The notes under the pieces are model-generated. The model was given only the letters and a program-made list of their open reading frames with translations. It was not told the origin of the DNA and made no database searches. Below, in pieces: positions 16,850-27,049 of a DNA stretch of 64,000 nt. Each line of letters opens with the position of its first letter. The stretch's first letter is position 1. The stretch lies in the NCBI RefSeq assembly GCF_003788635.1, contig NZ_AYKH01000009.1, positions 31,520 to 95,519 of the forward strand, given 5' to 3'. The position numbers were made by a program, and so were the translations under genes. This DNA comes from Salinisphaera orenii subsp. orenii MK-B5 (GTDB lineage Bacteria > Pseudomonadota > Gammaproteobacteria > Nevskiales > Salinisphaeraceae).

Positions 16850-17115
16850 GCGCCATGTGATCCAAGAGTTGTGCCAGCAGCCATTATGACGGCCGTCGTG
16901 CGGCCTCACGACCGTGGGCGCAGGTCTGCGGCCGCACGTCGCCGCTCCGGGCCCTTGACGGTGCATCGCGGATGCACCGTTCGCGCGCACGCCGGCTGAC
17001 AGGCGCGCCCGGCCGGGGCCGTTAGGGTCGCCGCGGGCTGGGCGTTATACTGTGCGGTCGACTCCAGCCATCGCGCCGGTCGCGGACCGCGGCCCGGCAG
17101 GACGACAACGCCCGC

Positions 17116-19029
17116 ATGAGCAGCCAGACCCATTTCGACGTCATCGTCGTCGGCGGCGGCCACGCCGGCACCGAGGCCGCGACCGCGGCCGCCCGGGCCG
17201 GCGCGCGCACGCTGCTGCTGACCGACAACATCGAGACCATCGGCCAGATGTCCTGCAACCCGGCCATCGGCGGCATCGGCAAGGGCCATCTCGTGCGCGA
17301 GATCGACGCCCTCGGCGGCGTCATGGGTCGTGCGGCCGATCGCGGCGGGATCCAGTTTCGCCGGCTCAACGCGCGCAAGGGCCCGGCCGTGCGCGCCACC
17401 CGCGCCCAGGCCGACCGCGCGCTCTACAAGGCGGCGGTGCGGTCGATGGTCGAGAACCAGCCGAACCTGCATCTGTTCCAGCAGTCGGTGGCCGATCTGG
17501 TCGTCGACGATCATCGCGTGACCGGCGTGCAGACCGCCATGGGCCTCACGTTCCACGCGCCCGCCGTGGTGCTCACGGTCGGTACCTTCCTTGGCGGCAC
17601 CATCCATGTCGGCCACAAGCGCTTCGGCGGCGGTCGCGCCGGGGATGCGCCCTCGAACGCGCTCGCCGAGCGCCTGCGCGCGCTCGATCTGCCGGTGGGC
17701 CGGCTCAAGACCGGCACGCCGCCGCGCATCGACGCCAAGACCATCGACTATGCGCAGCTCGCCGAACAGCCGGGTGACGACCCGGCGCCGGTGTTCTCGT
17801 TCATGGGCCGGCGCGCCGAGCATCCGCGCCAGGTGAGCTGTCATATCACCTACACCAACGCGCGTACCCACGCGATCATCCGCGACAACATCGGCGAGTC
17901 GGCGATGTACTCGGGCCGGATCGACTCGGTCGGGCCGCGCTACTGCCCGTCGATCGAGGACAAGGTGGTGCGCTTCGCCGACAAGGATTCGCACCAGATC
18001 TTCATCGAGCCGGAAGGCCTGGAGGCGGCCGAGGTCTATCCGAACGGGATTTCCACCAGCCTGTCGTTCGAGACCCAGCTCGCCGTGGTGCGCTCGATCG
18101 CCGGCTTCGAGAACGCGCATATCACCCGCCCCGGCTATGCGATCGAGTACGACTATTTCGACCCGCGCGCGCTGCGGCCCACGCTGGAAACCAAGGCGCT
18201 GGCCGGGCTGTACTTCGCCGGCCAGATCAACGGCACCACCGGCTACGAGGAAGCCGCGGCCCAGGGCCTGCTGGCCGGCATCAACGCCGCGCGTGCCGTC
18301 GCCGGCAAGAATGGCTGGTCGCCGGCGCGTCACGAGGCCTATCTCGGCGTGCTGGTCGACGATCTGGTCACGCGCGGCACGCTCGAGCCCTATCGCATGT
18401 TCACATCCCGGGCCGAACACCGTCTGCTGCTGCGCGAGGACAACGCCGACGCGCGCCTCACGCCGATCGGGCGCGAACTGGGGCTGGTCGATGACGCCCG
18501 CTGGGCGGCCTTCGAGGCCGGGCGTGACGCCGTGGCGGCCGAGCAGGCGCGCCTGGCCGCGATCACGGTCAAGCCGGCGGATCTGGGCGCCGACGGCGGC
18601 GCGGCGTGGCTGGGCGGCGCGCTCAAGCAGGCCACGGCCGCCGCCGATCTGCTCAAGCGCCCGGGCGTGGATCATGCCCACGTGGCTGCGATCGCGTCGG
18701 TGGGCGCGCCGGTGCTCGATCATCTCGACGCCGAAGCGGCCGAGGCCGTGTGCGAACAGGTCGAGATCCAGGCCAGGTACGCGGGTTACATCGATCGCCA
18801 GAACGCGGAGATCGACAAGACCCGCGCGCACGAGGCGACGGAGTTGCCCGCCGATCTTGACTACGCGGCCGTGTCCGGGCTGTCGAACGAGTTGCAGGGC
18901 AAGCTCGAGGCCGTGCGCCCGGCCACGCTCGGCCAGGCGGCGCGTATTCCGGGCATGACCCCGGCGGCGGTCTCGCTGCTGCTGGTGCATCTGAAAAAGA
19001 CCGGCGCGGCCCTGGCCAAGAGCGCCTAG
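17116..19029 (+). CDS. mnmG: tRNA uridine 5-carboxymethylaminomethyl modification protein MnmG (GidA)
   Basis: A 637-residue protein of normal length. The FAD Rossmann motif is [20 protein letters not shown] near the N-terminus. [20 protein letters not shown] follows. [19 protein letters not shown], then [11 protein letters not shown], is the second conserved block. [17 protein letters not shown] leads to the C-terminal helical domain that binds MnmE and tRNA. With MnmE it modifies the wobble uridine of several tRNAs. A TATACT -10 hexamer is at 17046-17051. In most gammaproteobacteria it is followed by rsmG-parA-parB; here oppA follows and parB is 41 kb away. Confidence 0.97.
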   Translation: MSSQTHFDVIVVGGGHAGTEAATAAARAGARTLLLTDNIETIGQMSCNPAIGGIGKGHLVREIDALGGVMGRAADRGGIQFRRLNARKGPAVRATRAQADRALYKAAVRSMVENQPNLHLFQQSVADLVVDDHRVTGVQTAMGLTFHAPAVVLTVGTFLGGTIHVGHKRFGGGRAGDAPSNALAERLRALDLPVGRLKTGTPPRIDAKTIDYAQLAEQPGDDPAPVFSFMGRRAEHPRQVSCHITYTNARTHAIIRDNIGESAMYSGRIDSVGPRYCPSIEDKVVRFADKDSHQIFIEPEGLEAAEVYPNGISTSLSFETQLAVVRSIAGFENAHITRPGYAIEYDYFDPRALRPTLETKALAGLYFAGQINGTTGYEEAAAQGLLAGINAARAVAGKNGWSPARHEAYLGVLVDDLVTRGTLEPYRMFTSRAEHRLLLREDNADARLTPIGRELGLVDDARWAAFEAGRDAVAAEQARLAAITVKPADLGADGGAAWLGGALKQATAAADLLKRPGVDHAHVAAIASVGAPVLDHLDAEAAEAVCEQVEIQARYAGYIDRQNAEIDKTRAHEATELPADLDYAAVSGLSNELQGKLEAVRPATLGQAARIPGMTPAAVSLLLVHLKKTGAALAKSA

Positions 19030-19095
19030 CGGCAGAGCGCGCGCGGCATGTCGTGTAGTCTGGCCGCTGGCCTGCAACCCCGTTTGGATCGCCCG

Positions 19096-20739
19096 ATGCG
19101 CGCTGTTCCGCTTTTCTGCTGGCTGGTGGTGACGTCCCTGCTCCTGGCTGCCTGCGGCGGCGGCGGGGAGGACGAACGGTCGAGTTTCCCGGTGGAGATC
19201 AGTCCCGAGGTCCGCGATGACGGCACCACGGTCTTCCGGCGCGGCAACGGCGCCGAGCCGGGGACGCTGGACCCGCATCAGGCGCGCGGCGTGCCGGCGG
19301 CCAACATCCTGCGTGATCTCTACGAAGGGCTGGTCTCGATCTCGCCGACGGGCGAGGTGGAGCCGGGCAACGCCGCCGACTGGACGATCAGCGACGACAA
19401 GCTGACCTACATCTTCGAGCTGCGGGCCGACGCCCGCTGGTCCAACGGCGAGCCGGTCACCGCGCAGGACTATGTCTACGGGTTGCGCCGGGCGGTGGAT
19501 CCGGCCACGGCCTCGCCCTACGCCCAGCTGCACACGCCGATCGAGCACGCCGCGGCGATAATCGACGGTGACCGGCCGCCGGACAGCCTCGGCGTGCGTG
19601 CCGTCGACGACCATCGGCTGGAGATCACGCTCGCCGAGCCCACGCCGTACTTCCTTGGCACGCTGGCCCATCCGAGCAGCTTTCCGGTCTATGCCCCGGC
19701 GGTGGAGGCGCACGGCGACGCCTTCACCCAGCCGGGCAACGCGGTGACCAACGGCGCCTACACCATGGACGCGTGGCGGGTGAACTCGCGGATCAGCCTG
19801 GTCCGCAACGACGCCTACTGGGACGACGCCGACACCGCGATCGATCGCGTCGAGTACTACCCGATCGTGGACGCCAATTCCGAGCTGTCGCGCTATCAGG
19901 CCGGCGAGCTCGACTGGGCGTCGATGATCCCGCCGTCGCGGCTGGACGCCGCCCGGGAGCACATACCCGACCAGTTGCAGATCGAGCCCACTCTGGGCGT
20001 GTACTACTACGGGCTGAACGTGCGGCGGGCGCCCTTCAAGGACGCGCCCGAGTTGCGCCAGGCCCTGTCGATGGCCATCGACCGCGAGGTCATCGTCGAC
20101 AAGATCACCCGTGGCGGCGAGATCCCGGCCTACGGCTGGATCCCGCCGGCGGTCGACGGCTACGAAGGCGCGCGCTTCGAATGGGCCGATCTGCCGGCGG
20201 ACGAACGCGAGGCGCGGGCCCGGGCACTCTACCGCGAGGCCGGCTATTCCGAGGACGAGCCGCTGCAGGTGGAGATCCGCTACAACAGCAACGAAGCCAA
20301 CAAAAAGATCGCCTCGGTGATTCAGGCGATGTGGCGGAGCGTGCTCGGCGCGGAAGTCGAACTGCGCAACGAGGAATGGAAGGTGTTTCTGGACGCGGTC
20401 CGCAGCGGCCGCGACACCGAGGCCTACCGGCTGGCCTGGATCGGCGACTACGACGACCCCAACACCTTTTTCGAACTGATGAATTCCGATTTCGGCCTGA
20501 ACGGCACCGGCTACGCCAGCGATGCCTACGATCGGCTGCAGGAGAAACAGGCGCACATGCCCGACGGCGCCGAGCGCGACGAGGTCATGCATGCCGCCGA
20601 GGCGCGGCTGCTCGCCGACAGCCCGGTGATCCCGATCTATTTCTATACCAGCAAGTATCTGGTCAAGCCCTATGTGACCGGCTTCGAGGGCAATCCGCTG
20701 GATATCTACTACAGCAAGGATCTGGCGATCGAACCGTGA
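19096..20739 (+). CDS. oppA: oligopeptide ABC transporter substrate-binding lipoprotein
   Basis: A 547-residue protein of the SBP_bac_5 (OppA/DppA) family. The ATG at 19096 gives a lipoprotein signal with lipobox LLAAC; an earlier ATG at 19048 would add a poor N-terminus. EPGTLDPHQARGVPAANILR is the family opening, and WSNGEPVTAQDYVYGLRRAV and DAYWDDADTAIDRVEYYP are further hallmarks. It binds peptides in the periplasm for the permeases encoded next. oppB starts 19 bp after its stop. A TAGTCT -10-like hexamer lies at 19056-19061. Confidence 0.93.
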   Translation: MRAVPLFCWLVVTSLLLAACGGGGEDERSSFPVEISPEVRDDGTTVFRRGNGAEPGTLDPHQARGVPAANILRDLYEGLVSISPTGEVEPGNAADWTISDDKLTYIFELRADARWSNGEPVTAQDYVYGLRRAVDPATASPYAQLHTPIEHAAAIIDGDRPPDSLGVRAVDDHRLEITLAEPTPYFLGTLAHPSSFPVYAPAVEAHGDAFTQPGNAVTNGAYTMDAWRVNSRISLVRNDAYWDDADTAIDRVEYYPIVDANSELSRYQAGELDWASMIPPSRLDAAREHIPDQLQIEPTLGVYYYGLNVRRAPFKDAPELRQALSMAIDREVIVDKITRGGEIPAYGWIPPAVDGYEGARFEWADLPADEREARARALYREAGYSEDEPLQVEIRYNSNEANKKIASVIQAMWRSVLGAEVELRNEEWKVFLDAVRSGRDTEAYRLAWIGDYDDPNTFFELMNSDFGLNGTGYASDAYDRLQEKQAHMPDGAERDEVMHAAEARLLADSPVIPIYFYTSKYLVKPYVTGFEGNPLDIYYSKDLAIEP

Positions 20740-20758
20740 TGCGGCAGGGACTGCGCTG

Positions 20759-21676
20759 ATGCTCGGCTATACGCTGCGCCGGCTCGCCGGCGCCGTGCCC
20801 ACCCTGTTCATCCTGCTCACGCTGGCGTTCGTGATGATGCGCGCCGCGCCCGGCGGGCCGTTCGACGGCGATCGTGAGCTGCCGCCGCAGGTGCGCGCGA
20901 ATCTGGAGGCGAAGTACCATCTCGACGAGTCGTTGTATGTCCAGTACGGGCGCTATCTCTGGGACGTCGCCCGCTTCGATTTCGGCCCCTCGTTCCAGTA
21001 TCGCGACGTCAGCGTGAACGATCTGATCGCCTCCGGGTTCCCGGTTTCGGCCACCCTCGGGGCGGCGTCGCTGGCCTTCGCGCTGATCCTCGGCGTGCCC
21101 CTGGGCATGGCCGCGGCCCTGCGCCAGAACGGCGCGGTCGACTACACCGCGATGACCGCGGCGATGCTCGGCATCTCCATCCCCAACTTCGTGCTCGCGC
21201 CGCTGATGATCCTCGTGTTCGCGGTCTACAACGACTGGCTGCCGGCCGGCGGGCTCGGCGGCTGGCAGCACTACGTCATGCCGGTGATCGCACTGGGCAC
21301 GGCGATGATGGCCTATGTGGCCCGGCTCGCGCGGGCATCGATGATCGAGGTCATGCGCTCGAACCACGTGCGCACCGCCCGCGCCAAGGGGCTGTCGGCG
21401 GCGCGGGTGGTCTGGGTGCACGCGCTGCCGGCCGCCCTGACGCCGATCGTGTCGTTCCTCGGCCCGGCCGCGGCCGGCATCATCACCGGTTCCGTGGTCA
21501 TTGAGACGATCTTCGGCATTCCGGGGCTGGGGCAGTTCTTCGTCTCCGGGGCGCTCAACCGCGACTACACGCTGGTGATGGGCGTGGTGCTGTTCTACGG
21601 CATCCTCATCGTCGGCTTCAATCTGCTGGTCGATCTGCTCTACGGCTGGCTCGACCCGCGGGTCGCCTACCGATGA
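20759..21676 (+). CDS. oppB: oligopeptide ABC transporter permease OppB
   Basis: A 305-residue inner-membrane permease with six predicted helices. The N-terminus MLGYTLRRLAGAVPTLFILL and FVMMRAAPGGPFD are typical of OppB/DppB. The EAA loop reads RSNHVRTARAKGLSAARVVW and contacts the ATPases. SVVIETIFGIPGLGQFFVSG is the conserved C-terminal segment. Its stop overlaps the oppC start (ATGA at 21673-21676), so the two are translationally coupled. Confidence 0.95.
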   Translation: MLGYTLRRLAGAVPTLFILLTLAFVMMRAAPGGPFDGDRELPPQVRANLEAKYHLDESLYVQYGRYLWDVARFDFGPSFQYRDVSVNDLIASGFPVSATLGAASLAFALILGVPLGMAAALRQNGAVDYTAMTAAMLGISIPNFVLAPLMILVFAVYNDWLPAGGLGGWQHYVMPVIALGTAMMAYVARLARASMIEVMRSNHVRTARAKGLSAARVVWVHALPAALTPIVSFLGPAAAGIITGSVVIETIFGIPGLGQFFVSGALNRDYTLVMGVVLFYGILIVGFNLLVDLLYGWLDPRVAYR

Positions 21677-22557
21677 ACGCCCGCGCCGAGACGCTCGAGC
21701 GGGCCGTGCGCGGGCGCAGTCTCTGGCGCGATGCGCTGGTGCGGCTGCGGGCCAATCGCGCTGCGATCGCCTCGCTGGCGGTGCTGGGCGTGATCGTGGC
21801 CGCCTGCGTGGCCGGGCCGTGGTTCTCGCCGCACGACCATTTCACCCAGGACTACGGCGCGATCTGGGTCGAGCCCGGCCTGACCGACGCCCACTGGTTC
21901 GGCACCGATAGCCTGGGCCGCGATCTGTTCGTGCGCGCGCTCGAGGGCGGGCGCATGTCCTTGCTGATCGGGCTGGTGGCGACGCTGGTGAGTCTGGTCA
22001 TCGGCGTGGTCTACGGCGCCACTGCCGGCTATCTCGGCGGCCGGGTGGACGGGGTGATGATGCGCATCGTCGACATCCTCTACGCCATGCCGTTCCTGTT
22101 CTTCGTGATCCTGCTGATGGTGTTCTTCGGCCGCAACATCCTGCTCATCTTCGTTGCGATCGGCGCGATCAACTGGCTGGACATGGCGCGCATCGTCCGC
22201 GGCCAGACGCTGGCGCTCAAGGGCCAGCCCTTCATCGAGGCCGCGCGCATGGCCGGGGCGCCGGCGCCCGCGATCATCGCCCGCCACATCGTGCCCAACC
22301 TGCTCGGCGTGGTGGCGGTCTACATCACCCTCACGATCCCGCAGGTGATCCTGTTCGAGTCGTTTTTGAGCTTTCTGGGCCTGGGCGTGGCCGAGCCGGC
22401 CACCTCCTGGGGCGCGCTGATCAAGGACGGCGCCGACGAGATGGGCCGGGCGCCGTGGCTGCTGGTGGTGCCGGCGGTGCTGCTGGCGGCGACGCTGTTC
22501 TGCTTCAACTTCATCGGCGACGGGCTGCGCGACGCGCTCGATCCGAAAGACCGCTGA
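21673..22557 (+). CDS. oppC: oligopeptide ABC transporter permease OppC
   Basis: A 294-residue partner permease. An N-terminal cytoplasmic segment with a first helix (about 34-54) precedes the periplasmic HWFGTDSLGRDLFVRALEGG motif of OppC/DppC. The EAA loop is KGQPFIEAARMAGAPAPAII. ESFLSFLGLGVAEPATSWGA is a family signature. It forms the heterodimeric pore with OppB and ends 20 bp before oppD. Confidence 0.95.
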   Translation: MNARAETLERAVRGRSLWRDALVRLRANRAAIASLAVLGVIVAACVAGPWFSPHDHFTQDYGAIWVEPGLTDAHWFGTDSLGRDLFVRALEGGRMSLLIGLVATLVSLVIGVVYGATAGYLGGRVDGVMMRIVDILYAMPFLFFVILLMVFFGRNILLIFVAIGAINWLDMARIVRGQTLALKGQPFIEAARMAGAPAPAIIARHIVPNLLGVVAVYITLTIPQVILFESFLSFLGLGVAEPATSWGALIKDGADEMGRAPWLLVVPAVLLAATLFCFNFIGDGLRDALDPKDR

Positions 22558-22565
22558 GCCGCGGT

Positions 22566-22571
22566 TAGACT
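22566..22571 (+). promoter_or_regulatory. -10-like hexamer 6 nt before the oppD ATG
   Basis: TAGACT is followed by six bases and the ATG at 22578. It could start an internal leaderless oppD-cls transcript inside the opp operon. No Shine-Dalgarno sequence is present. Confidence 0.35.
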
Positions 22572-22577
22572 GGCGCC

Positions 22578-23386
<809 letters not shown>

Positions 23387-23390
<4 letters not shown>

Positions 23391-24838
23391 CCGGGATCTC
23401 GGCCGAGTTCGTCGACGCCCTGCAGTTCTGGGCCACGGTCATCATCGTGGTCGGCAGCGCCCTGGCGGCGGCGATCCACGCCCTGCTCACCCGCGAGACG
23501 CCCAGCGGCGCCTTCGGCTGGATCGGCGTCTCGCTACTGTTTCCGCCGGTCGGGCCGCTGCTCTACTACATGTTCGGCATCAACCGCGTGCGCATCCGGG
23601 CGCGGCGGCTGGATCGCGCCTCGCGGCACGGTCTCGGCGCGCACCAGCCGGGCGCCAACGCGCCGCTGCGCGACTACAGCGCCTTTCTGGACCCGCGTCG
23701 CTACGGCCTGGCCGCGGCCGGCGACCGGCTTTCGGCCTGGCCGATCGTGCCCGGCAACGACGTCGCCGTGCTGCACAACGGCGAGGCCGCCTATCCGCCC
23801 ATGCTCGAGGCCATCGAACGGGCGACGCGCTTCGTCTACATGACCACCTACATCCTCGAGACCAACACCGTGGGCCGGCGTTTCATCACGGCGCTGGGAC
23901 GGGCCGCGGCCCGCGGCGTGGATGTGCGGGTGCTCATCGACGGCGTCGGCGAATACTACGCCTGGCCCGGCCGTCGCGCGGTGGCCCTGCTGCGCCGCGA
24001 AGGCGTGCAGGCCGCGCGTTTCCTGCCGCCGCGCCTGATCCCGCCGTCGCTGCAGCTCAACCTGCGCAACCACCGCAAGATTCTGGTCACCGACGCCGGC
24101 TTGGCGTTCACCGGCGGCATGAACATCGGCGACCGGCACATGGTCACCGAGACCGGCGGCACCGCCGACCTGCAGTTCCGGCTGGCCGGCCCGGTCGTGC
24201 GCCAGATCGAGGCCGTGTTCCTCTCCGACTGGGCGTTCGCCACCGGGCGCCAGAGCGGGGTGAGCCGGCGCCGCATCGCCGCCAACGGGAGCGCCGCCTG
24301 CCGTACGGTCGAGAACGGGCCGACGCGCGACACCGAGCGTCTGGCCACGCTGCTGGCCACCGCGGTGACCAGCGCCCGCGAGCGGGTGCTGATCATGACG
24401 CCGTACTTCCTGCCCGGCCCGGCGCTGATCGGCGCCCTGCAGGCCGCGGCCCTGCGCGGCCTGGACGTGTCGATCGTGCTGCCCGAGCGCAACAACCTGC
24501 CGTTCGTGGCCTGGGCCGCGCGCCACGGGCTCGGCGAGCTGCTAGCCCGCGGCGTGCGCATCTATCATCGGCCGCCGCCGTTCGCGCACACCAAGCTGTT
24601 CGTGGTCGACGACGACTACGCGCTGGTCGGCTCGCCCAATCTCGATCCGCGCAGCCTGCGCCTGAACTTCGAGCTGGCGGTCGAGATCTTCGATACGGCC
24701 GCGGTGGCGCGGCTGGCCGAACACCTGCGCGACACGCGCGCGGACAGCCGTCGCTATACCCTGGCCGATCTGAGACGCCGTCGCTGGCCGGCCCGGCTGC
24801 GCGACTCCTTCTTCTGGCTGTTCTCGCCCTATCTCTAG
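23387..24838 (+). CDS. cls: cardiolipin synthase (phospholipase D superfamily)
   Basis: A 483-residue protein from a GTG that overlaps the oppD stop; this matches ClsA length (486). Two N-terminal membrane helices (about 9-33 and 45-65) precede two PLD domains. The catalytic HKD motifs are NHRKILVTDAGLAFTGG (about 230) and FAHTKLFVVDDDYALVGSPN (about 400). It condenses two phosphatidylglycerols to cardiolipin and glycerol at the inner membrane. Cardiolipin rises in many bacteria under salt stress, which fits the osmolyte genes nearby. The upstream ATG at 23243 lies inside oppD and is rejected. The TAG stop merges with repeat copy 4. Confidence 0.93.
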
Positions 24839-25131
24839 GGGCTGTCAACACTTCATGTGAGCCGGCGCCAAGCGCTTCCTGAAGATCGACTATAGGCGGC
24901 AGGACGAGGCGCCGTGCGCGCCGCGGAGTCACTCGGCGCCGGCGTGCGACAGCGCTGGATTGCCGTATCCCGGTCGTTTCATGGGGCGCTCGTCTTCGGG
25001 GTCGGCCGCCCGTGAAACAACCATGCGTGCGCTGCGGCGTTGTCAGTCTGGATCGTGGCGCGCCACGATCGGCGACCCGCGCACGAGATGCGGTCTCAAA
25101 CGCGGCGCTCTTATGAAGCGCTGACAGGCCT
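24838..25131 (+). repeat. dispersed TIR element, copy 4 (best preserved ends)
   Basis: 294 bp flanked by TA on both sides (24836-24837 in the cls TAG; 25132-25133). The ends are mirror images: TAGGGGCTGTCAACACTTCA on the left and, read in reverse, TAAGGCCTGTCAGCGCTTCA on the right. The interior has the perfect palindrome GATCGTGGCGCGCCACGATC and a CCGTGAAACAACCATGCG module. The left end supplies the cls stop and the right end the stop of the EEP gene at 25131. No coding capacity is evident. Confidence 0.85.
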
Positions 25132-25967
25132 TAGCCGGCCGGGCGGTCGGCCGCTGGCGCCGGCCGCGCCGCGCCCGGGAACGCCGCAGCCAGCCGCGGC
25201 GGCAGGGCGATGCGCATGTGCACCGGCCGGTGGTCCGAGAGCACGGCGTCGATCACGCCGGCGTCCACGACCTCGAGGCCGGGCGAGGTCAGGATATGGT
25301 CGATGCCCCGGCGCGGCCGCCAGCTCGGGAATGTCGGCAGGTTCGCCTCGTGGACGCGCAGGCCGCTGCGCGCCAGGACCGGATCGGCGATCAGGGCCGC
25401 GGCGCTGCAGTTGGTGTCGCCCATGACCAGGACCGGGTCGTGGCCGTCCACCAGCTCGCAGATTGCCGCCAGCTGCTGGGCCCGGCTGCCGGCGCCCAGG
25501 GCCAGATGGGTGATGACCACGGTCAGCGCATTGCCCGGCTCGCCGAAGCGCGCGAGCAGGGCGCCGCGCCCCGGCAGCCGCCCCGGCAGCTTGTGTTCGC
25601 TGACCTCGAAGGGCTGGAAGCGGCTGATCAGCCCGAGACCGTGCTGGGCGACGCGGCCGAGGTCGCGATTGACCTGCACCCGCCAGTAGCCGAAGCCGGC
25701 CTGCTCGGCGAGCTGCTCGATCTGATTGCGATAGCCGCTGCGGCGGCTGCCGGCGTCGATCTCCTGCAGGCCGATGATGTCGTGGCCGACGAGCAGCTCG
25801 CCGATACGCTCGAGATTGTCGCGCACCTGCTGGCTGGGCAGCACATGCCGCCAGCCGCGGGTCACGTATTCGCGATAGCGCCGGGTGCCCACGCCGACCT
25901 GCATGTTGAAACTGAGAACGGACAGACGGCTCGGAGCGTCAGCGGGCGGCATCGCGCGGGGCGGCAT
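25131..25967 (-). CDS. endonuclease/exonuclease/phosphatase (EEP) family hydrolase
   Basis: A 278-residue cytoplasmic protein. LSVLSFNMQVG, the metal ligand Glu in IIGLQEIDAGSRRSG, VVITHLALG, VLVMGDTNCSAAAL and the terminal VLSDHRPVHMRI are the ordered EEP catalytic motifs. Members cut phosphodiester or phosphomonoester bonds in nucleic acids or lipids. The closest bacterial relatives are uncharacterised. It is inserted on the opposite strand between cls and oppF, bounded by repeat copy 4, and its TAA stop is formed at the repeat end. An alternative ATG at 25952 is possible. Confidence 0.85.
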   Translation of the reverse strand: MPPRAMPPADAPSRLSVLSFNMQVGVGTRRYREYVTRGWRHVLPSQQVRDNLERIGELLVGHDIIGLQEIDAGSRRSGYRNQIEQLAEQAGFGYWRVQVNRDLGRVAQHGLGLISRFQPFEVSEHKLPGRLPGRGALLARFGEPGNALTVVITHLALGAGSRAQQLAAICELVDGHDPVLVMGDTNCSAAALIADPVLARSGLRVHEANLPTFPSWRPRRGIDHILTSPGLEVVDAGVIDAVLSDHRPVHMRIALPPRLAAAFPGAARPAPAADRPAG

Positions 25968-26035
25968 CGTTGGGCGAATCCACGACCGCAGCGTACCATC
26001 GGGTTCGGTTTCACGCCCCGGGGTATGGGCCAGGC

Positions 26036-27043
26036 ATGAACGATCCGCTGCTGCGCGTCCGCGATCTCAAGGTGCATTTCCCGCTCGCGCCCGCCTGGCC
26101 CTGGCAGACCGCCGGGGCCCTGCGTGCGGTCGACGGCGTCGACCTCGATCTCGACAGTGGCCGCACCCTCGGCCTGGTGGGCGAGTCCGGCTGCGGCAAA
26201 TCCACGCTGGCGCGCGCGCTGACCGGGCTGGCGCCGGTCAGCGCGGGGCGCATCGAACTCGACGGCCGTGCGCTCGGCGGCGAGCGCGCGGCCGCCGCGC
26301 GCCGGCTGCGCCGCGACGTGCAGATGATCTTCCAGGATCCGCTGGCCAGCCTCGATCCGCGCATGACCGTGGGCCAGATCGTGGCCGAGCCGCTGCGCCA
26401 TCTTCGGCGCGAGTGGTCCCGCGCCGAGCGCGGCCGCCGGGTGCGAGCCATGCTCGAGGAGGTCGGCCTGTCCGCGCATCACATCAACCGCTATCCGCAC
26501 GAATTCTCCGGCGGCCAGTGCCAGCGCATCGGCATCGCCCGGGCGCTGGTGGTGGAGCCGCGGGTGCTGATCTGCGACGAGCCGGTCTCGGCGCTGGACG
26601 TGTCCATCCAGGCGCGGATCCTGGAGCTGCTCGCGCGGCTGCGCGATCGCTTCGGCATCGCGCTGCTGTTCATCGCCCACGACCTGGCGGTGGTGCGTCA
26701 GATCAGCGATGCGGTGGCGGTGATGTATCTCGGCCGGCTGGTCGAGCGGGGGCCGGCGGCCACGCTGTTCGACGCCCCGGCGCACCCTTACACGCGGGCG
26801 CTGGCCTCCGCGGTCCCGCGCCCCGATCCGGCGGGCGAGCGCAGCCGGCGGCGCATCCGGCTGCACGGGGAATTGCCCTCGCCCGCCGATCCGCCCTCGG
26901 GCTGCGTGTTCCGCACCCGCTGTCCCTGGGCCCAGGCCGACTGCGCCAGCCAGGTGCCGCGGCTGCGCGAGCACGGCCCGGATCGCCGGGTGGCCTGTCA
27001 TCACGCCGAGGCGATCGCCGCCGGCGAGATCGTCGCGGCCTGA
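26036..27043 (+). CDS. oppF: oligopeptide ABC transporter ATP-binding protein OppF
   Basis: A 335-residue ATPase. Walker A is GESGCGKSTL, signature FSGGQCQRIGIARAL, Walker B VLICDEPVSALDVS and H-loop IAHDLA. The C-terminal oligopeptide-transporter domain is present, with the cysteine cluster GCVFRTRCPWAQADC followed by VACHH. It pairs with OppD to power OppBC. It is separated from oppABCD by cls, a repeat and a divergent EEP gene, so the opp operon is split. The ATG at 26036 was preferred over 25970 because it starts at the domain. The next gene begins 6 bp after its stop. Confidence 0.9.
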   Translation: MNDPLLRVRDLKVHFPLAPAWPWQTAGALRAVDGVDLDLDSGRTLGLVGESGCGKSTLARALTGLAPVSAGRIELDGRALGGERAAAARRLRRDVQMIFQDPLASLDPRMTVGQIVAEPLRHLRREWSRAERGRRVRAMLEEVGLSAHHINRYPHEFSGGQCQRIGIARALVVEPRVLICDEPVSALDVSIQARILELLARLRDRFGIALLFIAHDLAVVRQISDAVAVMYLGRLVERGPAATLFDAPAHPYTRALASAVPRPDPAGERSRRRIRLHGELPSPADPPSGCVFRTRCPWAQADCASQVPRLREHGPDRRVACHHAEAIAAGEIVAA

Positions 27044-27049
27044 CCGGCC

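Noticed and set aside
16906..20592. A 1228-codon open frame on the minus strand across mnmG and oppA
   Set aside because: It is antisense to two well-conserved genes, is mostly His/Arg/Gly/Val-rich low-information sequence, and exists because GC-rich genes rarely create stops in this antisense frame.
24393..24932. Short frames inside the TIR elements sharing residues such as RRARRLVLPP and QEALGA
   Set aside because: The shared peptides follow from DNA similarity between element copies. The frames have no ribosome sites, do not keep the same ends and cross the palindromes.
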